DNA of 64,000 nucleotides from Caenorhabditis remanei (Eukaryota; Nematoda; Chromadorea; Rhabditida; Rhabditidae): assembly GCF_010183535.1 (NCBI RefSeq), contig NC_071330.1, positions 14,551,717 through 14,615,716 of the forward strand, given 5' to 3'. Position numbers and translations under genes: made by a program. Positions 55,001 through 64,000 of the stretch are shown piece by piece (the stretch's first letter is position 1; each line of letters starts with the position of its first letter). The notes beneath the pieces are model-generated. The model did no database searches. It was not told where the DNA came from and was given only the letters and a program-made list of their open reading frames with translations.

Positions 55001-55409
55001 TGTCTGAAAGAATTGGAGATGAGAAAAAAGAAAAGATAATAATTGGAATAAGAACCAATGAAAGAAATGAAATTGATCAAATTATTGGGAACAAACATAT
55101 TTCATTATTAACACAGCAACAATTATGAATTTTCATCCACTCTTGTCATTGAAAATCGTTTGAACTCAAAGCGTTTAGCCGTAGTATCTCATCTTCATTT
55201 TCTTCTTCCTCAGTAATGTTTGATAACACAACTAAAACAAACAACGTGATCACTTATATCATAAGAGTGAGCAAATTGTTTGTTTTAGTCGTGTCATCAA
55301 CTATTATTCGGAATTATCTTTTTTCTGTCGCATTAATTTTGTGAATGTCGTAGATTTTCTCCTTTACATTCTTATTTCTATTCTACTGGTGACTACTACA
55401 ATGACCTAC

Positions 55410-55538
55410 CTGAGAAATTCCGATGTCTTCGTGAAGATGTCTTACCTGAGTTCTCGCAGCACCTTCGCGGTCTCTAGTAAAAAGTTGAATAGTGTATTTG
55501 ATTTCTGAAATCACAGGAATAGTATTCATGTTCCCCAT
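55410..55538 (-). CDS. Candidate upstream first exon of gene 26
   Basis: Same sequence as the candidate exon of gene 25 (MGNMNTIPVISEIK...), with donors at 55446/55445 and 55410/55409. It would join in frame to the acceptor before the gene 26 ATG. Confidence 0.4.
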
Positions 55539-56003
55539 AATGAAGACAAGTTGAGTTCATTGTGGTCAACATGTCGTTTATATACGAAAACTAACAGTCT
55601 GACTCCGCCCACTTCCTCAGAAATCTTCCTCAGAAATTAACAATGAGAAATGGTCGACGATGGTTTTGTATTAAGGATGAGGGATATAATTCCACATTGG
55701 ACCTGATGTCCAAAGTTTAGTATGACTCAATAGTATATCATACTGTATGAGGAAGAACCGAAAACCTCAAAGTTCAGTTTTTTGCTGACTTGCGATTGGC
55801 CGGGCCGAAAAAGTTTATATACCATAAATACAACCTTATGACGCTTTTTTTGCCTCTCGGTCTATCAGAGGGTGCCTGTTTATTTGGTAAATCGAAATTA
55901 TGAAAAATATAGGTTGTTTATATTAACAATTTTTTAAATGTCAGCACATTTGAAGTGAATTCTAGCCAACTTTCAATAGAATTCGGAGCTCCTCATGAGC
56001 TCC

Positions 56004-56697
56004 TCACAATTTCAAAGCGTTTAGCTGCAGCATCTCATATTCATCCTCTTCTTGATCTTCGTCGTCGTCTTCCTCATCTTCATAATGATCACTCTCATCT
56101 TCATCGTCCTCATCACTCTCTTCTTCGTCATTCTCATCATCCTCATCACTACTATCTTCAACCTCTATCTCCACATAATACGGTCCTTTAAACCATATGA
56201 TCCTCTTCTCCACCAACATCTCCAATTTCTTATCAGAATCCGGGTATGGAATGCTAACCCAGCACGGATACGGAGCATTGTTGGTGCTGTATTTTTTGAG
56301 ACTTGTTTTAATATCTTTAACGTCACGAGCCTTCATGCGAGCTATTGCTTCTATTTTCAACTGTTTCAGATTGGGATTTTGAAGGAGTTTCTGAATAAAA
56401 AGACATGGTTGACCACTCCTAACAGGATATAACTCACATCTTTAAGCTCCATTACGAAATTGTGTAAAGGTGTGTTGTCAGAGCAAGCGTAAAAACTACC
56501 AATCGCCAAATGAGAATTCTCGAAATGAGTGTAGGAGTTGATAATGTCCGATAATGATAGTTGCGGATCCCAAATTTTCAATGATTTCAAACGTTTCCAT
56601 TCTTCTAGTTCAAACAAGTTGATCTTAAATTGTTTCATATCATAAAATCCAAAACTGAGTTGAAGGGATTTGAGATGCTCTATCGTCTTCAAAGTTC
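56004..56697 (-). pseudogene. FTH-family pseudogene 27 (5'-truncated)
   Basis: Minus-strand exon 2 part 56697-56438 (KTIEHLKSLQLSFG, LEEWKRLKSLKIW, YTHFENSHLAI, FVMELKD) and exon 3 56390-56004 (WVSIPYPDSDKKLEMLVEKR, long DEDDE acidic tail, QLNALKL-stop) join in frame. The first exon and the first half of exon 2 are gone; homology ends near 56697. This copy keeps the acidic tail to its natural end. Confidence 0.8.
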
Positions 56698-57435
56698 AAA
56701 TGCTGTCAAAACATGATCACGATGAAGTTCCTTTTCAAAAAAACAGTACTTTGAAAACTCAGTTATTTATTGAAACATGGCTCACAATATTGACGATTGT
56801 TCAAATAACAAGTACCATAAATTGTAAAACCAAAGGTACCGGATAAATGTATAATTTTGCTCCGGAACGGGTCTGACATCGATACCAGATATGCAACCTT
56901 TGACAATTAGAGGTCTCCAAAAATTAATTTAGGAGTTCTATCAAGATAAAAATGTTAAATTCCTGTTTTCCACGTTTTACTCTACAGCTTTGCAAACTTC
57001 GATACTGTTTCCTACAGAAAATGCACGTTTTACAGGTGTTTGAAGTTCAAAACTCCATATATTAGTACTACCAAACTTTGACAGCCAGGGAGACATGGGT
57101 AACAAGTCAAGAGTGGTGGTCCAGTGGTCAAAAAATGAGAATCAAGACTTTTTCTATTAAAAATTAATTATAAACACTAATAACACTATATTTTTGATAC
57201 ACTGGTCATGGAAATAAAAATATGCGATTCTTTCAATTTTTGTGATTTTCGAAAATTTTACAAAAAACTTTTAAAACATTATGATTTTTCACCAAAAATG
57301 TTGATTAAATATAATGAAAACTCTGCAATAAATGTTTTCCCAAAGTTTCAGGTTAATCCGATCAATTTGAAAAAAGTTATGGCCGAAAAACCAAAACTTC
57401 ATATCCTATTGAGCGGTACTGTATACGAAAAATAA
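56698..57435. other. Spacer without supported genes
   Basis: A 75-codon plus frame (57208-57435) of low complexity is not convincing. Nothing else is recognised. Confidence 0.45.
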
Positions 57436-58105
57436 CAGTCTGACTCCGCCCTCTTCCTCAGAAATTAACAATGAGAAATGGTCTACCATTCCATTGGATT
57501 TGTCTAATGACTCATACTGTTTATCATACTGTATATCATACTGTATGAGAAAGACATCTAAAGTTAGCATAAAGCCTTAAATCTCGAAGTTTTGTTTTTA
57601 GCAGACTTGTAACGGGCCCAGGGCAAAAACTTCAAATTAATTTAAGGGTTCTATCAACATAAGTATGTTACATACATTAATGCGTTTTCTGACTGTTTTC
57701 TACAAAGAAAACTGGTTTTTACAAATGTATTAGGTTCAGAACTCCAAATAGTAGTACTTATCAAACTTTGACAGCCCGGAAGATATGGGTGTTAAGTCTA
57801 GAGTAGTTGTCCAATGGTCAATAAATAATGAAAATCTATACCGTTTCCAGTATTTTAGATTCAAAACGCCCAAATATCCAGATTTCCGGCAAAAAACTAA
57901 TTTCCCTATCTCAAAAACTTGGAACAGACTACTGCTATCATGCTGACATCTCGATTGAGTCCCGCCCATTTTTATCGAAATTTGAGCAAGGCGTATCTTC
58001 ACTAACATTCGACTTTTGAACGTTTTTTGTAAAATTTAATAAAAATAGTTTATATATTGAATACCAAGGTAAGAAATGAAATAGAAATACAATATTGGGA
58101 ACAAG
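57436..58105. repeat. Family flank blocks without a gene
   Basis: Contains the promoter-side block (CAGTCTGACTCCGCCCTCTT, AACAATGAGAAATGGTC; about 57434-57500) and the downstream-side blocks (GCAGACTTGTAACGGGCC, about 57601; TATCATGCTGACATC..., about 57935-58080). These also occur at 53150-53530 and 63160-63390. No F-box gene body lies between them. Confidence 0.65.
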
Positions 58106-58110
58106 CATAT

Positions 58111-58616
58111 TGTCGTGGAATTAACTAGCCATTAATTCACAACCTTGACTAACCAGCTTAACAACTCTATGGCGTCTATTAGATTCACAAATATCCACCC
58201 AAAATGACTATGAGAAATGGTTTGGCAATAAATTCAATACGTGTTACGTGACCTTCCCGAGGAAATGCTCAACAACTATCGTCGCCTACTTGCGTGCCCT
58301 GACCTCTGATTGTACCGACCCCAAGATAACGATCACCCTCGATTCGCAAACGGGATCGTCAGTTCAACCACTCTTCACTCTCGTGTTCTTGCCCTCTCGG
58401 ACAACCTTTCCGCTGCCGGAGCTCTACCAATCGGGATATCGATCGTGGTCCTGCCGACAACTGCTCCACCAATGCTCCGGCTCCCTATGACCTCAAGACA
58501 CCTTAAGTATTCTCTTAGCCATTTACCACTAGTAAATAAACTGTCTAACCTTTCCTCTATTGTTATTCTCGCATTCTAAGTCTGACGGGGTTCACCTTCC
58601 CTCTAAAGTCAGCACA
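58111..58616. mobile_element. Solo LTR, 506 bp
   Basis: Begins TGTCGTGGAA and ends GTCAGCACA (TGT...ACA), flanked by an exact 5 bp duplication CATAT (58106-58110, 58617-58621). The empty site survives at about 63420-63430 (AACATATTTTATTATTAAAAC). It contains AATAAA near 58531. Frames inside (58248-58579) are not genes. It sits in the 3' flank of gene 28. Confidence 0.88.
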
Positions 58617-58666
58617 CATATTTTATTAATAAAACATCAAAAATTAATTGAGTTTTCATTGAGTCA

Positions 58667-60655
58667 TTAAGAATCGTTTAAATTCAAAGCGTTTAGCGGC
58701 AGTATCTCATCTTCATCTAATTCTTCTTCTTCGTCTCCTTCCTCAGCGTCTTCTCCAACCTCATCCTCCTCATCGTCCTCCTCCTCATCACGCTCTTCTT
58801 CATCACTACTATCTTCTTCGTCCTCCTCCTCCTCTCCCTCCACATAACACGGACCTTTGAACCATATCATCTTCTTCTCTACCAACAATTCCAATTTTTT
58901 CTCAGAATCCGGGTATGGAATACTAACCCAGCACGGAAACGGAGCATTGTCTGTGTTGTATTGTTGAAGACTCGCTTTAATATATTCAAAATCACGATCC
59001 GTAATCTTCCAGTTCATTCGAATTTTCATCTGTTTGAGAGTGGGATTCAATAGGATTTGCTGAAAAGGAAATGTTTGATCAGTCTTAACTGGAGATAACT
59101 CACATCTTTAAGTTTCATTACAACAGCGTGTACAGGCACATCACTCGCATAACAGAGACAGCCTTCAGTATATTCGTTATCTCGATAAATCTTCAAATGA
59201 GCATTCTCAAAATGATTGCAGTCGCTGATAATTTTTGATAACATCATCATCCCATCAAATTTCAACTATTTCAAACGTTTCCATTCTTCTAGATGAAACA
59301 AGGATCGGTCAATGTAATAAATATCATCTTCAAGAGATTCAATATCGATTTGAAGGATTTTGAGATGCTCCGGGTCTATCGTCCTCAGTGCAACTACTAA
59401 AGCGAAATCCCAGTCGTCAGCCGAGTACTCCAAATTGCGGACCTTCAGTTTGTTGAACAGTTCGTTGAAAGTTCTTAGCAGTGCTCTTTTTCCAATCTCA
59501 GAGTGTCTAAAAAACCCGTTTCCCGGCCGGTCTTCGATTCTTAAAGTTTCAATTTTCATTTTGCCTTGACCAAAAATAGACATAAAATCTCGTTGAATTA
59601 TCTCAATCTGATCTACTTCATCATCCGTATTGATCACTTTCTCTTTATCCCAGTATTTCACTCTCAGTCCTCCTCCAATGATTTTGTAAGAGATCTTGAA
59701 GTCCCGATTTGTAGAAATCTCGATAATGTTTTGATTGCATTTATAGATGAGACAATCTATGTCTAGCAGCTTTTCATTGATAATTTTCCGGATGGTAGTG
59801 CACGTCGCACGGAGGCAAAGCCTGAAATCTCAGTGATGTTTTTGACAAGTGGCTTTTCAATTATTTTTTTTAAATAAAATAAAATTTGTTCTCTGTTATG
59901 TCGTTAGGTGGCAGGAGAGTGGAGTATAAATAACCATTTATCTACATAAGGAATAACCGAAAACTATTAGTTCTCTCGGCTTATATGGGCAGATCTTCTT
60001 GCCACGTATGACCTCAGGGTTAGGCGATCACTATGCTAGGCCATGCTAGTTCACGCCACAACATTCTCAGTCCGGGCTGGGCCGAAATTTGTCAAGTTTG
60101 GTCCAGAGAACTCACCTCGTATCAATATCCAAGTGATTCTCAACAAAGTCTGGAACATTAAGAATCTGTGTTAGCGTCACTTTTGGCTTCTCCTCCTCGA
60201 CAACCACGTCTTGATTGAAAACTAGCGGCATCTCAATCTGATCTACTTCATCATCCGTATTGATCACTTTCTCTTTATCCCAGTATTTCACTCTCAGTCC
60301 TCCTCCAATGATTTTGTAAGAGATCTTGAAGTCCCGATTTGTAGAAATCTCGATAATGTTTTGATTGCATTTATAGGTGAGACAATCCATGTCTAGCTGC
60401 TTTTCATTAATGATTTCCCTGATCGTAGTGCACGTCGCACGGAGGCAAAGTCTGAAATCTCAGTGATTTTAAAATAAAGTAAAATTGATTCTCAGCCGGG
60501 CGGGGCCGAAAATTAACAAGTTTACTCCAAAGTACTCACCTCATATCAATATCCAAGTATTTCTCAACAAAGTCTGGAACATTTAGAATCTGTGTCAACG
60601 TCAGTTTTGGCTTCTCCTCCTCGACAACCACGTCTTGATTGACAATTAACGACAT
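58667..60655 (-). pseudogene. F-box / FTH gene 28 with internal duplication and one stop
   Basis: Minus-strand exons 60655-60540, 60451-60116, 59821-59104 and 59059-58667 would give one 521-codon frame. The second exon is a fusion: the start of exon 2 (CNQNIIEISTNRDFKISYKI ... EVDQIE) runs straight into a second exon 1 (MPLVFNQDVVVEEEKPKVTL). The frame is kept, so the F-box start is present twice. Alternatively translation starts at the inner ATG 60231. TAG at 59268-59266 breaks EEWKRLKSLKFD (codon 224 from the inner ATG). The tail is full length (DEDEILPLNALNLNDS). A solo LTR lies in the intron before exon 3. Confidence 0.75.
59894..60063. mobile_element. Solo LTR, 170 bp, in an intron of gene 28
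   Basis: Begins TGTTATGTCG and ends GCCACAACA, flanked by exact TTCTC on both sides (59889-59893, 60064-60068). The sister genes show the uninterrupted GGTTCTCAGCCCGGGCTGGG at this spot. No internal coding sequence. Confidence 0.85.
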
Positions 60656-60702
60656 TGTCTGCAAGAATAGAAAAAAAATATTATTCAAATTCAAAGGGTT
60701 GC

Positions 60703-60982
60703 TGTTGTGTCCTTGGGATCCGGCATACTGTAGCCGGGTTGTGGTCCAAAGAACAGTGGAGAGAATAGAGATAGAGTTTATTCAGGGGGCTAAACGATTA
60801 CAGAATAGTAGCCACTAATAGGCTGGGAAAGAAGGAAGAACTAGAATGAGGGATGTCAGTCCCTTATATAGGAAGTCTGACCAAACTACAAACAATGAGA
60901 AAGAGAGACAGACCAAGGTGCGCGCTCTTACTTGAGGTAGATTATACCTAAATACTTATGCATGCGAGCCTAGGATGTAACA
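60703..60982 (-). mobile_element. Solo LTR, 280 bp, at the end of pseudogene 29
   Basis: Runs from TGTTGTGTCC to GGATGTAACA (TGTT...AACA). The flanks GTTGC / GTTAC match at 4 of 5 bases. A reversed AATAAA (TTTATTCAGG) suggests minus-strand orientation. It replaces the 3' end of pseudogene 29. Confidence 0.7.
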
Positions 60983-60987
60983 GTTAC

Positions 60988-62360
60988 CTTTACCTTTTCC
61001 TTCCTCAGCATTGTCCTCTCTTCTTCTCCTTCTTCCTCCACATAACACGGTCCTTTGAACCATATGTTCCTGTTCTCCACCAACATCTCCAATTTCTTAT
61101 CAGAATCCGGGTATGGAATACTAACCCAGCACGGAAACGGTGTATTATTGGTGTTGTATTGTTTGGAGACTTGCTTTAATTTCTTCAAAATCAGAACCAC
61201 GAATCTTCTCGTGCATTCGAATTTCCAACTGTTTCAGATTGGGATTCAATAGGAGTTTCTGAACAAAGAATTGGTTAACCAGTAGTAACAGGAGAAAATT
61301 CACATCTTTAAGCTCCATTACAAAAGTGTGCACAGGCGGGTCTTGCTCAAAACAGACTACCTTGTCAGTACCATCGCGTCGTCGAAAAATCTCCAATTGA
61401 GCATTCTCGAAATGAGTGTAGTTGCTGATAGTTTCTGATAACGACAGACCCCCTTCAACTTTTAACGATTTCACACGTTTCCATTCTTCTAGATCATACA
61501 AGTCTTTAAAAATTGGAGCCCACTTATAACCAGCATGTCCAAACCTGAGTTGAAGGGATTTGAGATGCTCCAGGTCTATCGTCTTTAATGCTGCTATGAA
61601 ACATTCTCTTTCGTCTTCTTCAACATAGTAATCCAAATTGAGGACCTTCAGTTTGTTGGGAAGTTGGTTCAAAGTGTTTTGTAGTGCTCTCATTCCAACC
61701 AGAGATGTTATAAAATAATCTTCCTGATAGTCTTCGATTTTTAAAGTGTCAATTCTCAGCTTCTCATTACAAAGAATCGACATCAAATCCCTTTGAATTA
61801 TCTTCGTCTGATCTTCTTCGTTATTCGTACTGATCCATTTCTCTTTATCCCAGTATTTCACTCTCAGTTTTTTTTCAAAGATTTCGTAAGAGATCTTCAA
61901 GTCTCCATTTGTAGAAATCTCTATATTCTCCCCTTTGCATTCGTAGTGTAGACAACCTATGTGTAGCGGCTTTTCATTGATGATTTCCCGAATGGTGGTG
62001 CAGGTTGCACGAAGGCATTGTCTGAAATTTCAGAAATGTTTCGATAACTCTAGCAGTCTTCGATGTTTTTTCAGATATATATTTCAGAATTCAGTCAAAA
62101 TGAATACAAGAAATTCGGTCTTTAATGAATTATTTAAATTTTAAAGATTTGGTAGAAAGATAGGTACCTTTTTATGAAGCCGGGCCGAGAAAAATCTCAG
62201 TCCGGGCTGGGCTGAAATTTGACAAGTTTGCCCCCGAAGTACTCACCTCATCAATATCCAAGTATTTCTCAACAAAGTTCGAAACATTAAGAATCTGTGC
62301 CAGCGTCACTTCTGGATTCTCCTCCTCGACAACCACGTCTTGGTTGGAAACTAGTGACAT
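60988..62360 (-). pseudogene. F-box / FTH pseudogene 29
   Basis: Minus-strand exon 1 62360-62247 is 2 bp short at its 3' end (TTGATGAG instead of TTGATACGAG), breaking the join. Exon 2 62021-61304 is fully open (FEKKLRVKYWDKEKWISTNN, ALKTIDLEHLKSLQLRFG, EEWKRVKSLKV, YTHFENAQLEI), and its donor is a weakened GTGAAT. Exon 3 from 61258 has a 1 bp insertion near 61165 (CAAACAATAC for CAACAATAC), shifting WVSIPYPDSDKKLEMLV out of frame, and is cut by the LTR at 60982. Three independent lesions make it clearly non-functional. Confidence 0.85.
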
Positions 62361-62723
62361 TGTCTGAAAGAATAGGAGGTGATGATTAGTAAAGATAATA
62401 ATTGAAACAGCAACCAATGTAAGAAATGAAATTGATTAAATTATTGGGAACAAACATGTTTTATGATTAACACAACAAAAAGTATGAATTTTCATCCCGG
62501 TTTATCATTGAAAAGCATTTGAACTCGAACTTGAGGACACAACTAAGACAAAAAACGTGCTCACTTATATCATAAGAGTGAGCAAGTTGTTTGTTTTAGT
62601 TGTGTCATCAATTAGTATTCGGAATCACTTTTTTCTGTCGCATTAATTTTGTGAATGTCGTAGATTTTCTCCTTTACTTTCTTATTTCTATTCTATGTAC
62701 TGGTGACTACTACAATGACCTAC
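62361..62723. other. Relic 3' end and hairpin upstream of pseudogene 29
   Basis: Contains the third copy of the relic tail flank (about 62440-62530) and the ACACAACTAAGACAAAAAAC hairpin (62538-62612), matching the other two upstream regions. Confidence 0.6.
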
Positions 62724-62852
62724 CTGAGAAATTCCGATGTCTTCGTGAAGATGTCTTACCTGAGTTCTCGCAGCACCTTCGCGGTCTCTAGTAAAAAGTT
62801 GAATAGTGTATTTGATTTCTGAAATCACAGGAATAGTATTCATGTTCCCCAT
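62724..62852 (-). CDS. Candidate upstream first exon of pseudogene 29
   Basis: Third identical copy of the MGNMNTIPVISEIK exon; the first donor is at 62760/62759. Downstream exons are broken, so this copy cannot give a full product. Confidence 0.35.
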
Positions 62853-63469
62853 AATGAAGACAAGTTGAGTTCATTGAGGTCAACATGTCGTTTATATACG
62901 AAAACTAGCAGTCTGACTCCGCCCTTTTCCTCAGAAATATTACTTAGAAATTAACAATGAGAAATTGTCGACGGTTCCATTGGAGATGTGTAAAGTTTAG
63001 TATGACTCATTAGTATATCATACTGTATAAAATAGACAACGTAGTATGTTGTTACTTTGATAATTTAAACTTGAAAATAAACATGAGAAATTAGAAGAAA
63101 AGGAGTTTTAAATTAGTATCTAGCGTTAGCATAAAGCCGTAAATCTCGAATTTTTGTTTTTAGCAGACTTGTAACGGGCCAGGGCAAAAAAGATTTCCGG
63201 CAAAAATACTCATTTCCCAATCTCAAAAACTTGGGACATACCACTTCTATCATGCTGACATCTTCTCGACTGAGTCCCGGCCATTTTGCCCAAACTTTGA
63301 GCAAGGCGTATCTTCACCAACATTCGACTTTTGAACATCTGTTTTGTGAAATTTAATAAAAATAGTTCATATATTGAATACCAATGTAAGAAATGAAATT
63401 GAAAAAAAAATTGGGAACAAACATATTTTATTATTAAAACATCAAAAATTAAGAGTTTTAATTGAGTCA
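62853..63469. repeat. Family flank blocks upstream of 29 and downstream of 30
   Basis: Promoter-side block (CAGTCTGACTCCGCCCTTTT, AACAATGAGAAATTGTCGAC) at about 62905-62990. Downstream-side blocks (GCAGACTTGTAACGGGCC, TCATGCTGACATCTTCTCGA) at about 63160-63390. The CATAT site at about 63420 is the empty target of the 58.1 kb LTR. Confidence 0.6.
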
Positions 63470-64000
63470 TTAAGAATCGTTTAAATTCAAAGCGTTTAGC
63501 GGCAGTATCTCATCTTCATCTACTTCTTCTTTTTCTTCGTCTCCTTCCTCAGCGTCTTCTCCAACCTCATCTTCCTCATCGTTCTCCTCCTCATCACTAC
63601 TATCTTCTTCATCTTCCTCATCACTACTCTCGTATTCCCATTCTCCTTTCACATAAGACGGTCCCTTGAACCATATAATCTTCTTCTTCACCAACATCTC
63701 CAATTTCTTATCAGAATCCGGGTATGGAATGCTAACCCAGCACGGAAACGGAACATTGTTGGTGTTGTATTGTTGGAGACTTGCTTTAATATATTCGAAA
63801 TCAGAATCCTGAATCTTCCAGTTCATTCGAATTTTCAACTGTTTCAGATTGGGATTCGATAGGATTTTCTAAAAAAAAAAAAGGTCGATCACGCCTAATA
63901 GGATATAACTCACATCTTTAAGCTCCATTACTACACGGTGTACCGGCAGATCACTCGCATAACAGAGACAGCCTTCATAATACTCGCTATCTCGAAAAAT
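63470..64000 (-). CDS. F-box / FTH protein, gene 30 (cut by window edge)
   Basis: Minus-strand exon 3 is 63868-63470 (acceptor TTTTTTTTAG) and the 3' end of exon 2 runs from the edge to 63914 (FRDSEYYEGCLCYASDLPVH ... MELKD). The C-terminal region is complete: NPNLKQLKIRMNWKIQDSD, WVSIPYPDSDKKLEMLV, a long DEEDE tail and the natural end DEDEILPLNALNLNDS. It is the best reference here for an unbroken tail. The 5' part lies outside the window. Confidence 0.8.

Larger units (their letters stand above)
50867..55750. repeat. Inverted duplication with arms of about 2.2 kb
   Basis: Left arm about 50867-53045 and right arm about 53530-55750 are near-identical reverse complements, each with the candidate upstream exon, a hairpin, a 3'-end relic and a complete FTH-family gene. 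The outer ends are ACAGTATGATATACTAATGA and its near complement at about 55740. The spacer of about 485 bp carries a conserved flank block (AGCAGTCGTACTCCGCCC, GCAATGGTCGACGGTTCC). The high identity implies a recent event. Confidence 0.85.

Noticed and set aside
57208..57435. 75-codon plus-strand frame after an AT-rich spacer
   Set aside because: Low complexity, no splice sites or family match, and no copy in the paralogous flanks.
58248..58579. Frames of 80-89 codons with less AT-rich composition
   Set aside because: They lie wholly inside a solo LTR defined by exact ends and target duplication.

Overview
This window looks like a nematode chromosome arm, most likely Caenorhabditis elegans or a close relative. 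The reasons are AT-rich DNA, very short introns (about 45-50 bp) with GTAAGT/TTTCAG-type borders, and two large families of F-box genes of the kind expanded in Caenorhabditis. The species call is inference. No tRNA, rRNA, CRISPR or operon was seen.

Layout. (1) 1-11.8 kb is gene-poor and repeat-rich: a large inverted repeat carrying two divergent copies of a tiny two-exon gene, fold-back elements, diverged tandem and dispersed repeats, and a TIR transposon inserted beside the remnant of an F-box exon. (2) 11.9-50.2 kb is a dense array of about 20 F-box genes and pseudogenes. Nearly all share one architecture: exon 1 of about 80-86 bp (F-box start), exon 2 of about 774-804 bp (rest of the F-box plus an FBA_2-like F-box-associated domain) and exon 3 of about 118 bp. 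They lie on both strands, often head to head, with a recurring upstream TTCCCAGAGACC box. One unrelated gene fragment at 20.0-20.7 kb may encode OB-folds. (3) 50.4-64 kb holds a second family: F-box proteins with an FTH/DUF38-like domain and a very acidic C-terminal tail. It includes a nearly perfect inverted duplication (50.87-55.75 kb), several broken copies and three solo LTRs.

How the genes work together. Proteins of both families are expected to be substrate adaptors of SCF (Skp1-Cullin-F-box) ubiquitin ligases: the N-terminal F-box contacts a Skp1-related protein and the C-terminal domain selects substrates. This is family knowledge; no substrate can be read from the sequence. The array shows birth-and-death evolution: tandem and inverted duplications, a chimera made by deletion between neighbours, single nonsense codons in near-identical copies, and non-autonomous transposons placed in introns. 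Where the splice frame could be checked (exon lengths summing to a multiple of three), the exon coordinates are well supported.
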